From: Coprobacillus sp.
GTDB taxonomy: Bacteria > Bacillota_I > Bacilli_A > RFN20 > CAG-826
Reading direction: 5' to 3'
DNA: 7,304 nucleotides
Assembly: GCA_021203745.1 (NCBI GenBank)
Contig: JAJQAP010000082.1
Span: forward strand, 3,290-10,593
In this document: positions 1 through 6,108 of the stretch, piece after piece
Layout of the letters: each line of letters opens with the position of its first letter
Numbering within the stretch: position 1 is the stretch's first letter
Notes under the pieces: model-generated
The model's input: the letters and a program-made list of their open reading frames with translations, nothing else
The model's database searches: none
What the model was told of the DNA's origin: nothing
Position numbers and translations under genes: made by a program

Positions 1-1
1 T

Positions 2-880
2 TTATTCACATCCCCCCTATCTCAAATTGCTCAAGCCTTCCAGCAATTACAATCTGCGGCAGCGGCGGGCGAAAGAGTGTTCGAGTTCTTAGACGAAGAG
101 CCACTCCCCGACGAGAGTGAGAAAGCACATCTTATTAACTGGAATACTCATGGTGATGTTGTGTTCGACCATGTCCAATTTGGCTACGAAGATACAAATA
201 AGATTGTTATTCACGACCTTTGTGCGGAAGCACGGTCTGGTGAGAAGATTGCGATCGTTGGCCCAACTGGTGCGGGTAAAACAACAATTGTCAATGTCTT
301 GATGAGATTCCATGACTTAACAGGTGGCGATATCTATATCGATGGAGTAAACACTAAAGATATGTCTCGTCAAGAAGTAAGAGATAACTTCTGTATGGTT
401 TTACAAGATACATGGCTCTTTGAAGGGACGATTAGAGAAAACCTTGTTTATAACCTTAAAGATGTTCCTGATTCCGTTTTAGATGAAGCATGTGAGACTG
501 TAGGACTTACTCACTTAATCAATACGTTGCCAGAAGGTTATGACACAGTGATTAGTGACGACGCTAACCTATCCGCTGGGCAGAAGCAGCAACTAACGAT
601 TGCTAGAGCGATCATCGCCAATAAACCAATTTTAATCCTTGATGAAGCAACTTCCTCAATCGATACAAGAACTGAGCTTAAGATTCAAGAAGCCATGGAT
701 AAACTCATGCAAGGAAGAACGACATTCGTTATTGCCCATCGACTCTCGACGATTAAGAATGCGGATTGGATTCTCGTCCTTAACGAAGGTGATGTCATTG
801 AACAGGGCACTCACGAATCGCTTCTTGAAGCAAATGGCTTCTACGCCGACTTATATAGATCTCAATTTGACCCTGTCTAA
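2..880 (+). CDS. ABC exporter subunit, permease-ATPase fusion, 5' end outside window
   Basis: This is the C-terminal part of an ABC-type multidrug/lipid exporter half-transporter (MdlB/LmrA-like, COG1132 type), a membrane protein that couples ATP hydrolysis to export; the substrate cannot be read from the sequence. The frame is open from base 2. The first ~30 codons match the end of the membrane domain in this family (SPLSQIAQAFQQLQSA, then ERVFEFLDEEP), so the GTG at 77 is an internal valine and not a start. The ATPase domain is complete: Walker A GPTGAGKTT (260-286), Q-loop glutamine at 404-406, signature LSAGQ (569-583, a mild variant of LSGGQ), Walker B ILILDEATS with aspartate and catalytic glutamate at 641-646, and H-loop histidine in AHRLST (737-739). 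All key residues are present, so it should be catalytically competent. Such subunits often pair with a second half-transporter encoded next door, which would lie upstream of the window. A terminator follows the TAA stop. Confidence 0.95.
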   Translation, partial: LFTSPLSQIAQAFQQLQSAAAAGERVFEFLDEEPLPDESEKAHLINWNTHGDVVFDHVQFGYEDTNKIVIHDLCAEARSGEKIAIVGPTGAGKTTIVNVLMRFHDLTGGDIYIDGVNTKDMSRQEVRDNFCMVLQDTWLFEGTIRENLVYNLKDVPDSVLDEACETVGLTHLINTLPEGYDTVISDDANLSAGQKQQLTIARAIIANKPILILDEATSSIDTRTELKIQEAMDKLMQGRTTFVIAHRLSTIKNADWILVLNEGDVIEQGTHESLLEANGFYADLYRSQFDPV

Positions 881-901
881 TAAATATTGTTCTCCTAAAA
901 C

Positions 902-932
902 AAAAGTTCCCGCAAAAAGGAACTTTTCTTTT
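902..932. terminator. bidirectional intrinsic terminator between convergent genes
   Basis: A perfect 9-bp stem (902-910 AAAAGTTCC with 919-927 GGAACTTTT) closes an 8-nt loop. On the plus strand it runs into TTTTCTTTT, and on the minus strand into TTTTGTTTT. It lies 21 nt after the ABC gene stop and 16 nt beyond the stop of the convergent zinc-ribbon gene, so it probably terminates both transcripts. Confidence 0.85.
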
Positions 933-948
933 AACTATTTATTGTTTT

Positions 949-1260
949 TTACATTAATATTAGAGCAAATAATCCAAATAGAGAGAAAACTATACCTATC
1001 GTTAGACCGGCCGCGGCAAGTCTTCTATATGGCCTTTTATAATTATGTCCTACACCTAGACCAATCGCCGAGAAGATAATTCCAAAGACGGGAACGAGTA
1101 GTGATAAGATAAATCCCGCTATCGCAAACCCGTTATTGATATGGTCTTCGTTAACTATCTCTTTTTTTGGCTCGTCTGCTCTTTTATTTTGATGCCCACA
1201 ATATGGACAAGTATAAACTTCATCTTCAAGTTGGGTTCCACAATTTTCACAGTAATGCAT
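949..1260 (-). CDS. zinc-ribbon membrane protein with DUF4190-like domain
   Basis: A 103-residue protein of unknown function. Residues 4-21 hold two knuckles, C4-x2-C7 and C18-x2-C21, the four-cysteine pattern of an N-terminal zinc ribbon (YCENCG and CPYCGH). A charged linker (about 22-42) follows, then two hydrophobic segments (about 43-70 and 81-102) separated by the basic stretch HNYKRPYRR. The repeated AIAGFILSLL...GLGVG pattern resembles DUF4190-type double-membrane-helix domains; this is recognition by eye. Basic residues between the helices suggest that the short loop is cytoplasmic. The ATG lies 6 nt after the thioesterase stop, and only a weak TAGG-like ribosome site precedes it, so translation is probably coupled within a two-gene operon. 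The stop is TAA. Zinc-ribbon/DUF4190 proteins are common in Firmicutes and have no established role; a regulatory or adaptor function would be a guess. Confidence 0.85.
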   Translation of the reverse strand: MHYCENCGTQLEDEVYTCPYCGHQNKRADEPKKEIVNEDHINNGFAIAGFILSLLVPVFGIIFSAIGLGVGHNYKRPYRRLAAAGLTIGIVFSLFGLFALILM

Positions 1261-1266
1261 AATAAC

Positions 1267-2004
1267 CTACTCTATTACCTCTAACTTAAGACGGATTTTT
1301 GTCTTTTCTCCATCATCCCCATAGAATATTGCTTCGACTTTTTCATCTGTATATGAATACTTAATTGTTATCTCTTCATCTTTTGATAGTTCTTTCATGT
1401 AGTTAGCCTCACAAGAGAGTATAACGTGTTTACTATCGAGGTCTAGGGCATCCATTAATTCATAGAGATATCTCGTATTATTCATATGGCCGTTGTGATC
1501 GATATGGTTATATCCCACTTTAAAATGATACTGGTGATTGAGGGTAGATTCATCAATTTGTAGTCCCATTAATTGACCCTCAATTATCTCGTCCTCTTCA
1601 AAGGTATCATCTTCACCAAAGACTTCGTCTAGTGGATATAGTTTTCTTGTGTTCATATCGATAACCGCCCATTTAAACTTTCCAATTAGTATTGGCGTGC
1701 CATCGGTTTTCTCTACTGTATAGTTTCTATTTATAGAAAACTTATCATTTTTATTTGGCCATGTTGTAACTATTACTTCGTCTCCAAATTTCGCGTCAAA
1801 ACTGAGTATGTCATATCTAGTTCTAGTTATTATCCATAGGAGTCCTTTTGACTTCATACTTAAAAAGTCAATGTCAGTGCCATCGACATTTTTTACAGAG
1901 GCATCCTGCAAATAATCTAGTATTGTCGTTGGTGTTAACCTGTCATATAGATCCACACTATTGATAGTAACAGGATATACTTTTTTAAACTTTTCCCAGT
2001 GCAT
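1267..2004 (-). CDS. acyl-ACP thioesterase (FatA/FatB-like, bacterial)
   Basis: A 245-residue acyl-[acyl-carrier-protein] thioesterase (PF01643 type) that hydrolyses acyl-ACP to free fatty acid and ACP in the cytoplasm, ending or diverting fatty-acid synthesis. The length suits a double-hotdog bacterial member without the plant transit peptide. The N-terminal hotdog (about 1-125) has the family pattern NVDGTDIDFL followed by GLLWIITRTRYDI (about 54-66). The second hotdog (about 155-245) carries the active-site string D169-H-N171-G-H173-M-N-N-T-R-Y. D169, N171 and H173 match the catalytic Asp/Asn/His of plant FatB, and E205 (YMKEL) sits at about the right distance to be the catalytic glutamate. 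Chain-length preference cannot be read. The ATG has no clear ribosome site: the 23 nt upstream are AT-rich with no GGAGG-like run. It is transcribed divergently from pyk and followed after 6 nt by the zinc-ribbon gene. Stop TAG. Confidence 0.92.
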   Translation of the reverse strand: MHWEKFKKVYPVTINSVDLYDRLTPTTILDYLQDASVKNVDGTDIDFLSMKSKGLLWIITRTRYDILSFDAKFGDEVIVTTWPNKNDKFSINRNYTVEKTDGTPILIGKFKWAVIDMNTRKLYPLDEVFGEDDTFEEDEIIEGQLMGLQIDESTLNHQYHFKVGYNHIDHNGHMNNTRYLYELMDALDLDSKHVILSCEANYMKELSKDEEITIKYSYTDEKVEAIFYGDDGEKTKIRLKLEVIE

Positions 2005-2033
2005 ACATAAATATTAAGACAATTCAATGTGAA

Positions 2034-2039
2034 ATTATA
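2034..2039 (-). promoter_or_regulatory. candidate -10 element for the thioesterase unit
   Basis: Read on the minus strand, these bases are a perfect TATAAT, 29 nt before the thioesterase ATG. This would give a leader of roughly 22 nt with no evident Shine-Dalgarno site. No good -35 lies at 16-18 nt. A TTGATA at 2050-2045 is too close to serve this -10, but could serve a TTGAAT (2027-2022) 17 nt downstream as an alternative pair. The position is plausible; which pair is used is uncertain. Confidence 0.4.
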
Positions 2040-2052
2040 GTTTTTATCAAAA

Positions 2053-2071
2053 AATTAATTTATAATTAATT
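2053..2071. repeat. AT-only palindrome over the pyk -10
   Basis: AATTAATT (2053-2060) and AATTAATT (2064-2071) flank TAT. Each arm is self-complementary, so the 19 bp form both an inverted and a direct repeat. The right part of the centre and the second arm contain the TATAAT of the pyk promoter. It could be an operator or only AT-rich promoter composition. Confidence 0.45.
2061..2066 (+). promoter_or_regulatory. candidate -10 element of the pyk promoter
   Basis: A perfect TATAAT lies 27 nt before the pyk ATG, placing transcription start near 2073 and leaving a leader of about 20 nt that contains the ribosome site. The matching -35 region (around 2038-2043, TAGTTT) is poor, which may mean an activator or simply a strong -10 in AT-rich DNA. 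Confidence 0.6.
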
Positions 2072-2076
2072 AAAGC

Positions 2077-2084
2077 AAAGAAGG
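2077..2084 (+). promoter_or_regulatory. ribosome binding site of pyk
   Basis: AAAGAAGG ends 9 nt before the ATG at 2094, a good Shine-Dalgarno match at usual spacing. It supports this start, which also puts the KIICTVGP motif at the expected N-terminal position. Confidence 0.8.
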
Positions 2085-2093
2085 TACATAAAT

Positions 2094-3521
2094 ATGCGTA
2101 GAACAAAGATTATTTGCACGGTCGGTCCTGCATGTGAATCCCAAGAAATGATTGAAAACCTCATGAAGGCGGGTATGAATGTCGCTCGACTTAATTTCAG
2201 TCATGGCACTCACGCTGATCATAAAGTCAGAATTGATAAAATAAAAGCCGCAAGAGAGAAATTAGGACTCCCTATTGCGATAATGCTCGATACTAAAGGT
2301 CCTGAATATCGACTCAGAAACTTTAAGAATGGTCCTGTTACTGTAAAAGAGGGTGATACCTTTACCTTTACTACAGACCAAACAGTACTAGGAGACGAAA
2401 CCCAAGTTGCAGTGAACTATCTAGATATGCCTCATGATGTTTCAATTGGAGATATTGTAACCGCTAACGATGGCCTCGTTGTCTTTAAAGTGACAGGCAT
2501 TGATGAAACTCATGTTACCACGAAAGTAGTAACAGGAGGAGAGCTCTCTAATCAAAAGAGTATGTCCTTTAAAAATAAAAAGGCTAACCCAGTTTATCTA
2601 TCAGATGAAGATAAAGACGACTTACTCTTTGGGATAGAACAAGACCTTGATTTTATCGCTGCCTCATTTGTTAGCTGTAAACAAGATGTCGTCGATCTAA
2701 GAAACTTTTTAGACGCTAACGGAGGAGAGAATATCGATATCATCGCTAAAATTGAAAATAGAGATGGTGTGAATAATATCGATGAGATATGTGAAGTCGC
2801 TGATGGAATTATGGTCGCTCGTGGAGACCTAGGTGTTGAAATTCCTCTTGCGGAAGTTCCAATGGTGCAAAAACAGCTCATCTCTGAATGTCGACTACTC
2901 GGTAAAAGAGTTATAACCGCGACTGAAATGCTCGAATCGATGATTCATAATCCAAGACCAACAAGAGCAGAAGTTTCTGATATTGCTAATGCCGTTGTCG
3001 ATGGCTCTAGTGCGATTATGCTCTCAGGAGAAACCGCTAATGGTAAATATCCAATTGAATCAGTAAAGACGATGAGTGAAGTTGCAGAGTTTACCGAAGA
3101 GAATACCGATTATACGAGAATCTTTAATGCTGCGGATTATCAAGTTTATAACGCCACTGATGCCCTTAGTTATTCAACTTGCTCAATGGCCATTAAAGTC
3201 AATGCAAAAGCCGTTGCTGTTTCTACAGTCAGTGGTAAAACCGCTTATATGGTATCAAGATTTAGATGCCCTGTTCCTATTATGGGTATTACAATCGACG
3301 AAAAGACATATCGTAAACTAAATCTATCATGGGGTGTTACACCCTTAATGACCGTAAAGGCGGATAATACCGATGATCTATATAAAAATGCCTTTGTGCT
3401 AACTCGAGATGCACTAGATTTACAGAAAGGAGACGTTGTTGTCTTAACAGGCGGTCGTGTTAAGGGTCTAGATGAAGATACCGAAGATACCGACACTATT
3501 AAGTTAATAACAGTGCGTTAA
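2094..3521 (+). CDS. pyk: pyruvate kinase
   Basis: A 475-residue pyruvate kinase, the last step of glycolysis: phosphoenolpyruvate + ADP to pyruvate + ATP in the cytoplasm. Motifs run in family order: KIICTVGP (5-12), ARLNFSHG with R32, N34 and S36 (31-38), LDTKGPE (65-71), the B domain (about 72-165), IAKIENRDG with catalytic K219 and metal ligand E221, ARGDLGVEIP with metal ligand D245, ATEMLESM (276-283, T277) and MLSGETANGKYP. Glu at position 71 in DTKGPE is the residue linked to K+-dependent enzymes. The C-terminal domain has SGKTAYMVSRFR (380-391), the sugar-phosphate effector region. The last loop (about 453-470) is unusual, with a run of Asp/Glu/Thr where many bacterial enzymes have a Gly/Ser/Thr-rich effector loop. 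The extra C-terminal PEP-utiliser-like domain found in Bacillus is absent. The stop TAA shares its last base with the proposed glyA start, so the two form an operon. Confidence 0.98.
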   Translation: MRRTKIICTVGPACESQEMIENLMKAGMNVARLNFSHGTHADHKVRIDKIKAAREKLGLPIAIMLDTKGPEYRLRNFKNGPVTVKEGDTFTFTTDQTVLGDETQVAVNYLDMPHDVSIGDIVTANDGLVVFKVTGIDETHVTTKVVTGGELSNQKSMSFKNKKANPVYLSDEDKDDLLFGIEQDLDFIAASFVSCKQDVVDLRNFLDANGGENIDIIAKIENRDGVNNIDEICEVADGIMVARGDLGVEIPLAEVPMVQKQLISECRLLGKRVITATEMLESMIHNPRPTRAEVSDIANAVVDGSSAIMLSGETANGKYPIESVKTMSEVAEFTEENTDYTRIFNAADYQVYNATDALSYSTCSMAIKVNAKAVAVSTVSGKTAYMVSRFRCPVPIMGITIDEKTYRKLNLSWGVTPLMTVKADNTDDLYKNAFVLTRDALDLQKGDVVVLTGGRVKGLDEDTEDTDTIKLITVR

Positions 3522-3523
3522 TT
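3519..3523 (+). promoter_or_regulatory. stop-start overlap pyk/glyA with an ATT start
   Basis: The five bases TAATT hold the pyk stop TAA and, sharing one A, an ATT in the glyA frame. This is the layout of a translationally coupled TAATG junction with G changed to T. No Shine-Dalgarno-like run is visible upstream, so initiation would depend on ribosomes finishing pyk. Confidence 0.5.
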
Positions 3524-4738
3524 ATCAGAGACCAAGTATTTGACATTATAGAGGACGAGAAGTCTCGTCAACAAAATAACATTGAGCTTATTGCCAGTGA
3601 AAATTTTGTGTCCCTTGATGTTTTAGAAGCCCAAGGCTCTGTTTTAACAAACAAATACGCTGAAGGTTACCCAAGAAGAAGATATTACGGTGGTTGTAAA
3701 TATATCGACGAAGTAGAAGATCTCGCAATTGAAAGAGCGTGTAAACTTTTTGGCTGTAAATACGCTAACGTGCAACCACATAGTGGTTCTCAAGCAAACG
3801 CGGCGGTCTATAGAGCACTTCTTAATCATGGTGATGTTATTTTAGGAATGAGTCTAGATGCAGGGGGCCATTTAACACATGGTTATCATCTATCTTTTTC
3901 TGGTCAAGATTACGAGGCCTATTCATATGGATTAAACCCAGAAACAGAGTGTATTGACTATGACGAGGTAGAAAGAATAGCCCTAGAAGTAAAACCTAAA
4001 GTTATTGTGTGTGGTGCTTCTGCTTATCCAAGAATTATCGATTTTAAAAGATTTAGACAGATAGCTGATAAAGTTGGTGCATATCTATTTGTGGATATGG
4101 CTCATATTGCTGGACTTGTCGCTGCGGGAGTTCATCCTTCCCCATTTCCCTACGCTGATGTAGTCACAAGTACCACTCATAAAACACTAAGAGGACCAAG
4201 AGGAGGAATAATTCTCACTAACCAGGAGGACTTAATCAAAAAGATTAATTCTGCGGTATTCCCAGGAACACAAGGTGGACCTTTAATGCATGTTATTGCC
4301 GCAAAAGCAGTGTGCTTTGGTGAAGATCTTAAACCAGAGTTTAAAGATTATATGAAACAGGTTGTAAAAAACGCTAAATGTCTTGCGGACACTCTCTCTA
4401 GTTGTGGCTATCATATCATCTCCGGAGGAACTGATAATCACCTTCTTCTTGTGGATGTCTACCATGCCACTGGTTTAACTGGTAAAGAAGCGGAGACCCT
4501 TTTAGAGTCAGTAAATATTACCACCAACAAAAATGCGATTGTTAATGACGAATTACCTCCTGCAAAAGCCTCAGGTTTAAGATTAGGGACACCCGCAATG
4601 ACAACGAGAGGATTTAAAGAAAAAGACTTTGAAAAGGTTGGACATCTAATCGATGAGACACTAAGAGGAACAAGAGATCTAGATGAGATTAGAAACGATG
4701 TCTTTGCCTTGACCTCTTCTCATCCATTACCTTACTAA
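3521..4738 (+). CDS. glyA: serine hydroxymethyltransferase
   Basis: A PLP-dependent serine hydroxymethyltransferase that interconverts serine + tetrahydrofolate and glycine + 5,10-methylene-tetrahydrofolate, supplying glycine and one-carbon units in the cytoplasm. Diagnostic strings run in order: ERQ-like KSRQQ, IELIASENF (codons 21-29 from 3521), GSVLTNKYAEGYP, RRYYGGC, NVQPHSGSQAN, VDMAHIAGLVAAG, and STTHKTLRGPRGG with the PLP-binding lysine at 4181-4183 (residue 221). They continue with FPGTQGGPLMHVIAAKA, SGGTDNHL, TTNKNA and SGLRLGTPAMTTRGF with the substrate-carboxylate arginine. The first canonical start codon, GTG at 3608, would delete IELIASENF, so translation must begin earlier. Between the in-frame stop at 3500-3502 and 3608 there is no ATG, GTG or TTG. 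ATT at 3521 gives IIRDQVFDII, which lines up with the usual N-terminus (DEQVFNAI in Bacillus subtilis) and yields 405 residues, close to the usual ~410. ATC 3524 and ATA 3548 are less likely. One oddity is GYPRRRYYGG where glycine usually follows proline. Function is certain; the start is tentative. Confidence 0.93.
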   Translation: MIRDQVFDIIEDEKSRQQNNIELIASENFVSLDVLEAQGSVLTNKYAEGYPRRRYYGGCKYIDEVEDLAIERACKLFGCKYANVQPHSGSQANAAVYRALLNHGDVILGMSLDAGGHLTHGYHLSFSGQDYEAYSYGLNPETECIDYDEVERIALEVKPKVIVCGASAYPRIIDFKRFRQIADKVGAYLFVDMAHIAGLVAAGVHPSPFPYADVVTSTTHKTLRGPRGGIILTNQEDLIKKINSAVFPGTQGGPLMHVIAAKAVCFGEDLKPEFKDYMKQVVKNAKCLADTLSSCGYHIISGGTDNHLLLVDVYHATGLTGKEAETLLESVNITTNKNAIVNDELPPAKASGLRLGTPAMTTRGFKEKDFEKVGHLIDETLRGTRDLDEIRNDVFALTSSHPLPY

Positions 4739-4754
4739 TCATTGAGTTTATGTA

Positions 4755-4783
4755 AAAAAGTTAGGGTTAACCCCTAATTTTTT
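4755..4783 (+). terminator. intrinsic terminator of the pyk-glyA operon
   Basis: The left arm 4755-4766 (five A, G, TTAGGG) pairs with 4772-4783 (CCCTAA then six T). This gives 12 bp with one G-T wobble around the 5-nt loop TTAAC, and the T-run forms part of the stem and tail. It begins 17 nt after the glyA stop and separates it from the lipoprotein unit. Confidence 0.85.
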
Positions 4784-4794
4784 CTATTTATAAT
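4767..4794 (+). promoter_or_regulatory. candidate promoter of the lipoprotein pair
   Basis: A perfect TATAAT (4789-4794) is preceded at 16 nt by TTAACC (4767-4772, 4 of 6 matches to TTGACA). Transcription would start near 4801, about 28 nt before the ATG. The -35 would lie in the loop and first stem bases of the glyA terminator. An alternative TAAAAT at 4815-4820 would give an almost leaderless message. Confidence 0.4.
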
Positions 4795-4828
4795 GATAAA
4801 TTGAAAAAAACGAGTAAAATAAACGTGT

Positions 4829-6100
4829 ATGAAAAAAGAAAAATTCATCGTTTTAATAACAGTTCTTGTCTTTAGCTTAACTGGTTGTAATTCCACTTTT
4901 GATCCTTTTGATTTTAATAATGTGGAAATTATCTCTTCTGAAGAGGCTAGGTATATATCCGATGAAGCCACTAATAACCTCTCTTATGTTTCTTCTTTAG
5001 CAAAGAGCGAATCCTCAATTATCGATTATCGGATAGCATATGATGGAAGTGCCTCTTCAATTGCTAGATACCAAGAGAGTGATCAAAAGGAGTCTATCTC
5101 AATCTATGCAAATTATGCCTATCAAATAGATTCTAAAACTAAACAGTCACAAGGGGATGGAAGTGGAAATGTCATTTACTTTGAAACTGATAATACCGAT
5201 GTTGCCTGGCTTGTTTATAGTGAAGATGAAGAGCAATACCCCTATTACTCCCTTTATCAAGTAAACGAATACGATAATCCAAATTATTCCTATGACCCGA
5301 TTGTTTCTTCAAAAACCTCGTATTTTTCTAGTGTGGACGATGTCTATCTCTTATGGGATAAACAAATCCGAAATCTCGTGAGTGATTCTTATTCCTATTC
5401 TGATTTCTCTTATGGGGAAGCCGAAAATAAGATCTATGGTTTTAATGAACAGGTGAGTCAAAACACCATCACTAATCCTTTGCATAGTGACGAGATTATA
5501 ATCACCTATACAGAAAGAATGGTGGTCCGTTATTTTCGATATGACAATACTTATGGCTGGGTTATCGATTACACCGCCGAAAAGATTAATCTTTACTGGA
5601 TTACCTCTTTAGATGGAGAGATGTATGATAGTCCACTTCTCGTAGAATCATCTGAAACTCTTTATCAGTATAACTATGGGAATCGTCTTGCCGCCCAATT
5701 TAACTATCCAGAACAGGTTCAAACCACGGATTCATATCCAATTATCTATTCCTATCGTTTTGATAGCGAAAATAATTTATACCTATACACCACCCAATCA
5801 CTCTCTAATGCATATCTTGTCTCTAACTATGGAGATAGTGAGTATACATATCTAGCTGCAACAGTCTCGTTTTACTCTAATAGATACTATCTCTTTAAAT
5901 CGTCAAGCGATGAGTATAGTGACGAGTTTTTTGGTTACGATATCATAAATTATGATCAACTTAACTTCTTTAGTCTATATGAGTATGAGGGTTTAAATTA
6001 TCTTAGCCTCTTATCTAACGTTTCATTATATCTTGTCTTTGGTTTCACAAAAGATGGAGAGATCTATTCTCTCGATGCCTATTACTGGTCTAGCTTATAG
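4829..6100 (+). CDS. tyrosine-rich lipoprotein of unknown function
   Basis: I do not recognise this 423-residue protein. Its N-terminus is a type II (lipoprotein) signal peptide: basic MKKEK, a hydrophobic core of about 13 residues, and lipobox L17-T18-G19-C20. The mature protein should therefore be lipid-anchored on the outer face of the membrane. The rest has no further membrane helix. It is rich in Tyr (about 56 of 423), Ser, Asp and Glu, with alternating Tyr-x patterns (SYSYSDFSY, IIYSYRF, NLYLYTT) that suggest beta strands, perhaps an extracellular beta-sheet domain. The only cysteine is the lipidated one. Residues 117-144 align without gaps with 111-138 of the next gene product. No Shine-Dalgarno-like site precedes the ATG (leader A-rich), but the signal peptide begins exactly there and supports the start. 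Stop TAG overlaps the ribosome site of the next gene. Surface binding or sensing is possible but unsupported. Confidence 0.85.
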   Translation: MKKEKFIVLITVLVFSLTGCNSTFDPFDFNNVEIISSEEARYISDEATNNLSYVSSLAKSESSIIDYRIAYDGSASSIARYQESDQKESISIYANYAYQIDSKTKQSQGDGSGNVIYFETDNTDVAWLVYSEDEEQYPYYSLYQVNEYDNPNYSYDPIVSSKTSYFSSVDDVYLLWDKQIRNLVSDSYSYSDFSYGEAENKIYGFNEQVSQNTITNPLHSDEIIITYTERMVVRYFRYDNTYGWVIDYTAEKINLYWITSLDGEMYDSPLLVESSETLYQYNYGNRLAAQFNYPEQVQTTDSYPIIYSYRFDSENNLYLYTTQSLSNAYLVSNYGDSEYTYLAATVSFYSNRYYLFKSSSDEYSDEFFGYDIINYDQLNFFSLYEYEGLNYLSLLSNVSLYLVFGFTKDGEIYSLDAYYWSSL

Positions 6101-6108
6101 GAGGGGAA
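6098..6108 (+). promoter_or_regulatory. ribosome binding site of the second lipoprotein, overlapping the upstream stop
   Basis: TAGGAGG begins with the stop codon of the first lipoprotein gene and gives a strong Shine-Dalgarno match (AGGAGG 6099-6104) 4 nt before the ATG at 6109. The overlap implies coupled translation and a shared transcript. Confidence 0.8.

Noticed and set aside
77..880. GTG at 77 as the start of a short stand-alone ATPase
   Set aside because: The frame is open to the window edge, and the codons before 77 match the end of an ABC exporter membrane domain, so the gene simply continues upstream.
639..1079. Plus-strand 146-codon open frame overlapping the ABC gene end and the zinc-ribbon gene
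   Set aside because: It overlaps two well-supported genes and the terminator, and its translation shows no domain or signal; it is a shadow frame.
2005..2093. Riboswitch or structured leader before pyk
   Set aside because: With the TATAAT at 2061-2066 the leader is only about 20 nt, too short for a riboswitch.
2594..2881. Minus-strand open frame inside pyk
   Set aside because: It is antisense to the most conserved part of pyruvate kinase, low-complexity Ser/Ile-rich, with no ribosome site; it is a shadow frame.
3608..4738. glyA starting at GTG 3608, or glyA as a 5'-truncated pseudogene
   Set aside because: The conserved IELIASENF and N-terminal helix are intact in frame upstream, and the rest of the protein has no lesion; an unusual start explains the data better than decay.
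4774..4971. Minus-strand 65-codon frame over the lipoprotein start and glyA terminator
   Set aside because: It is antisense to a clear signal peptide, runs through the terminator stem, and has no recognisable product.
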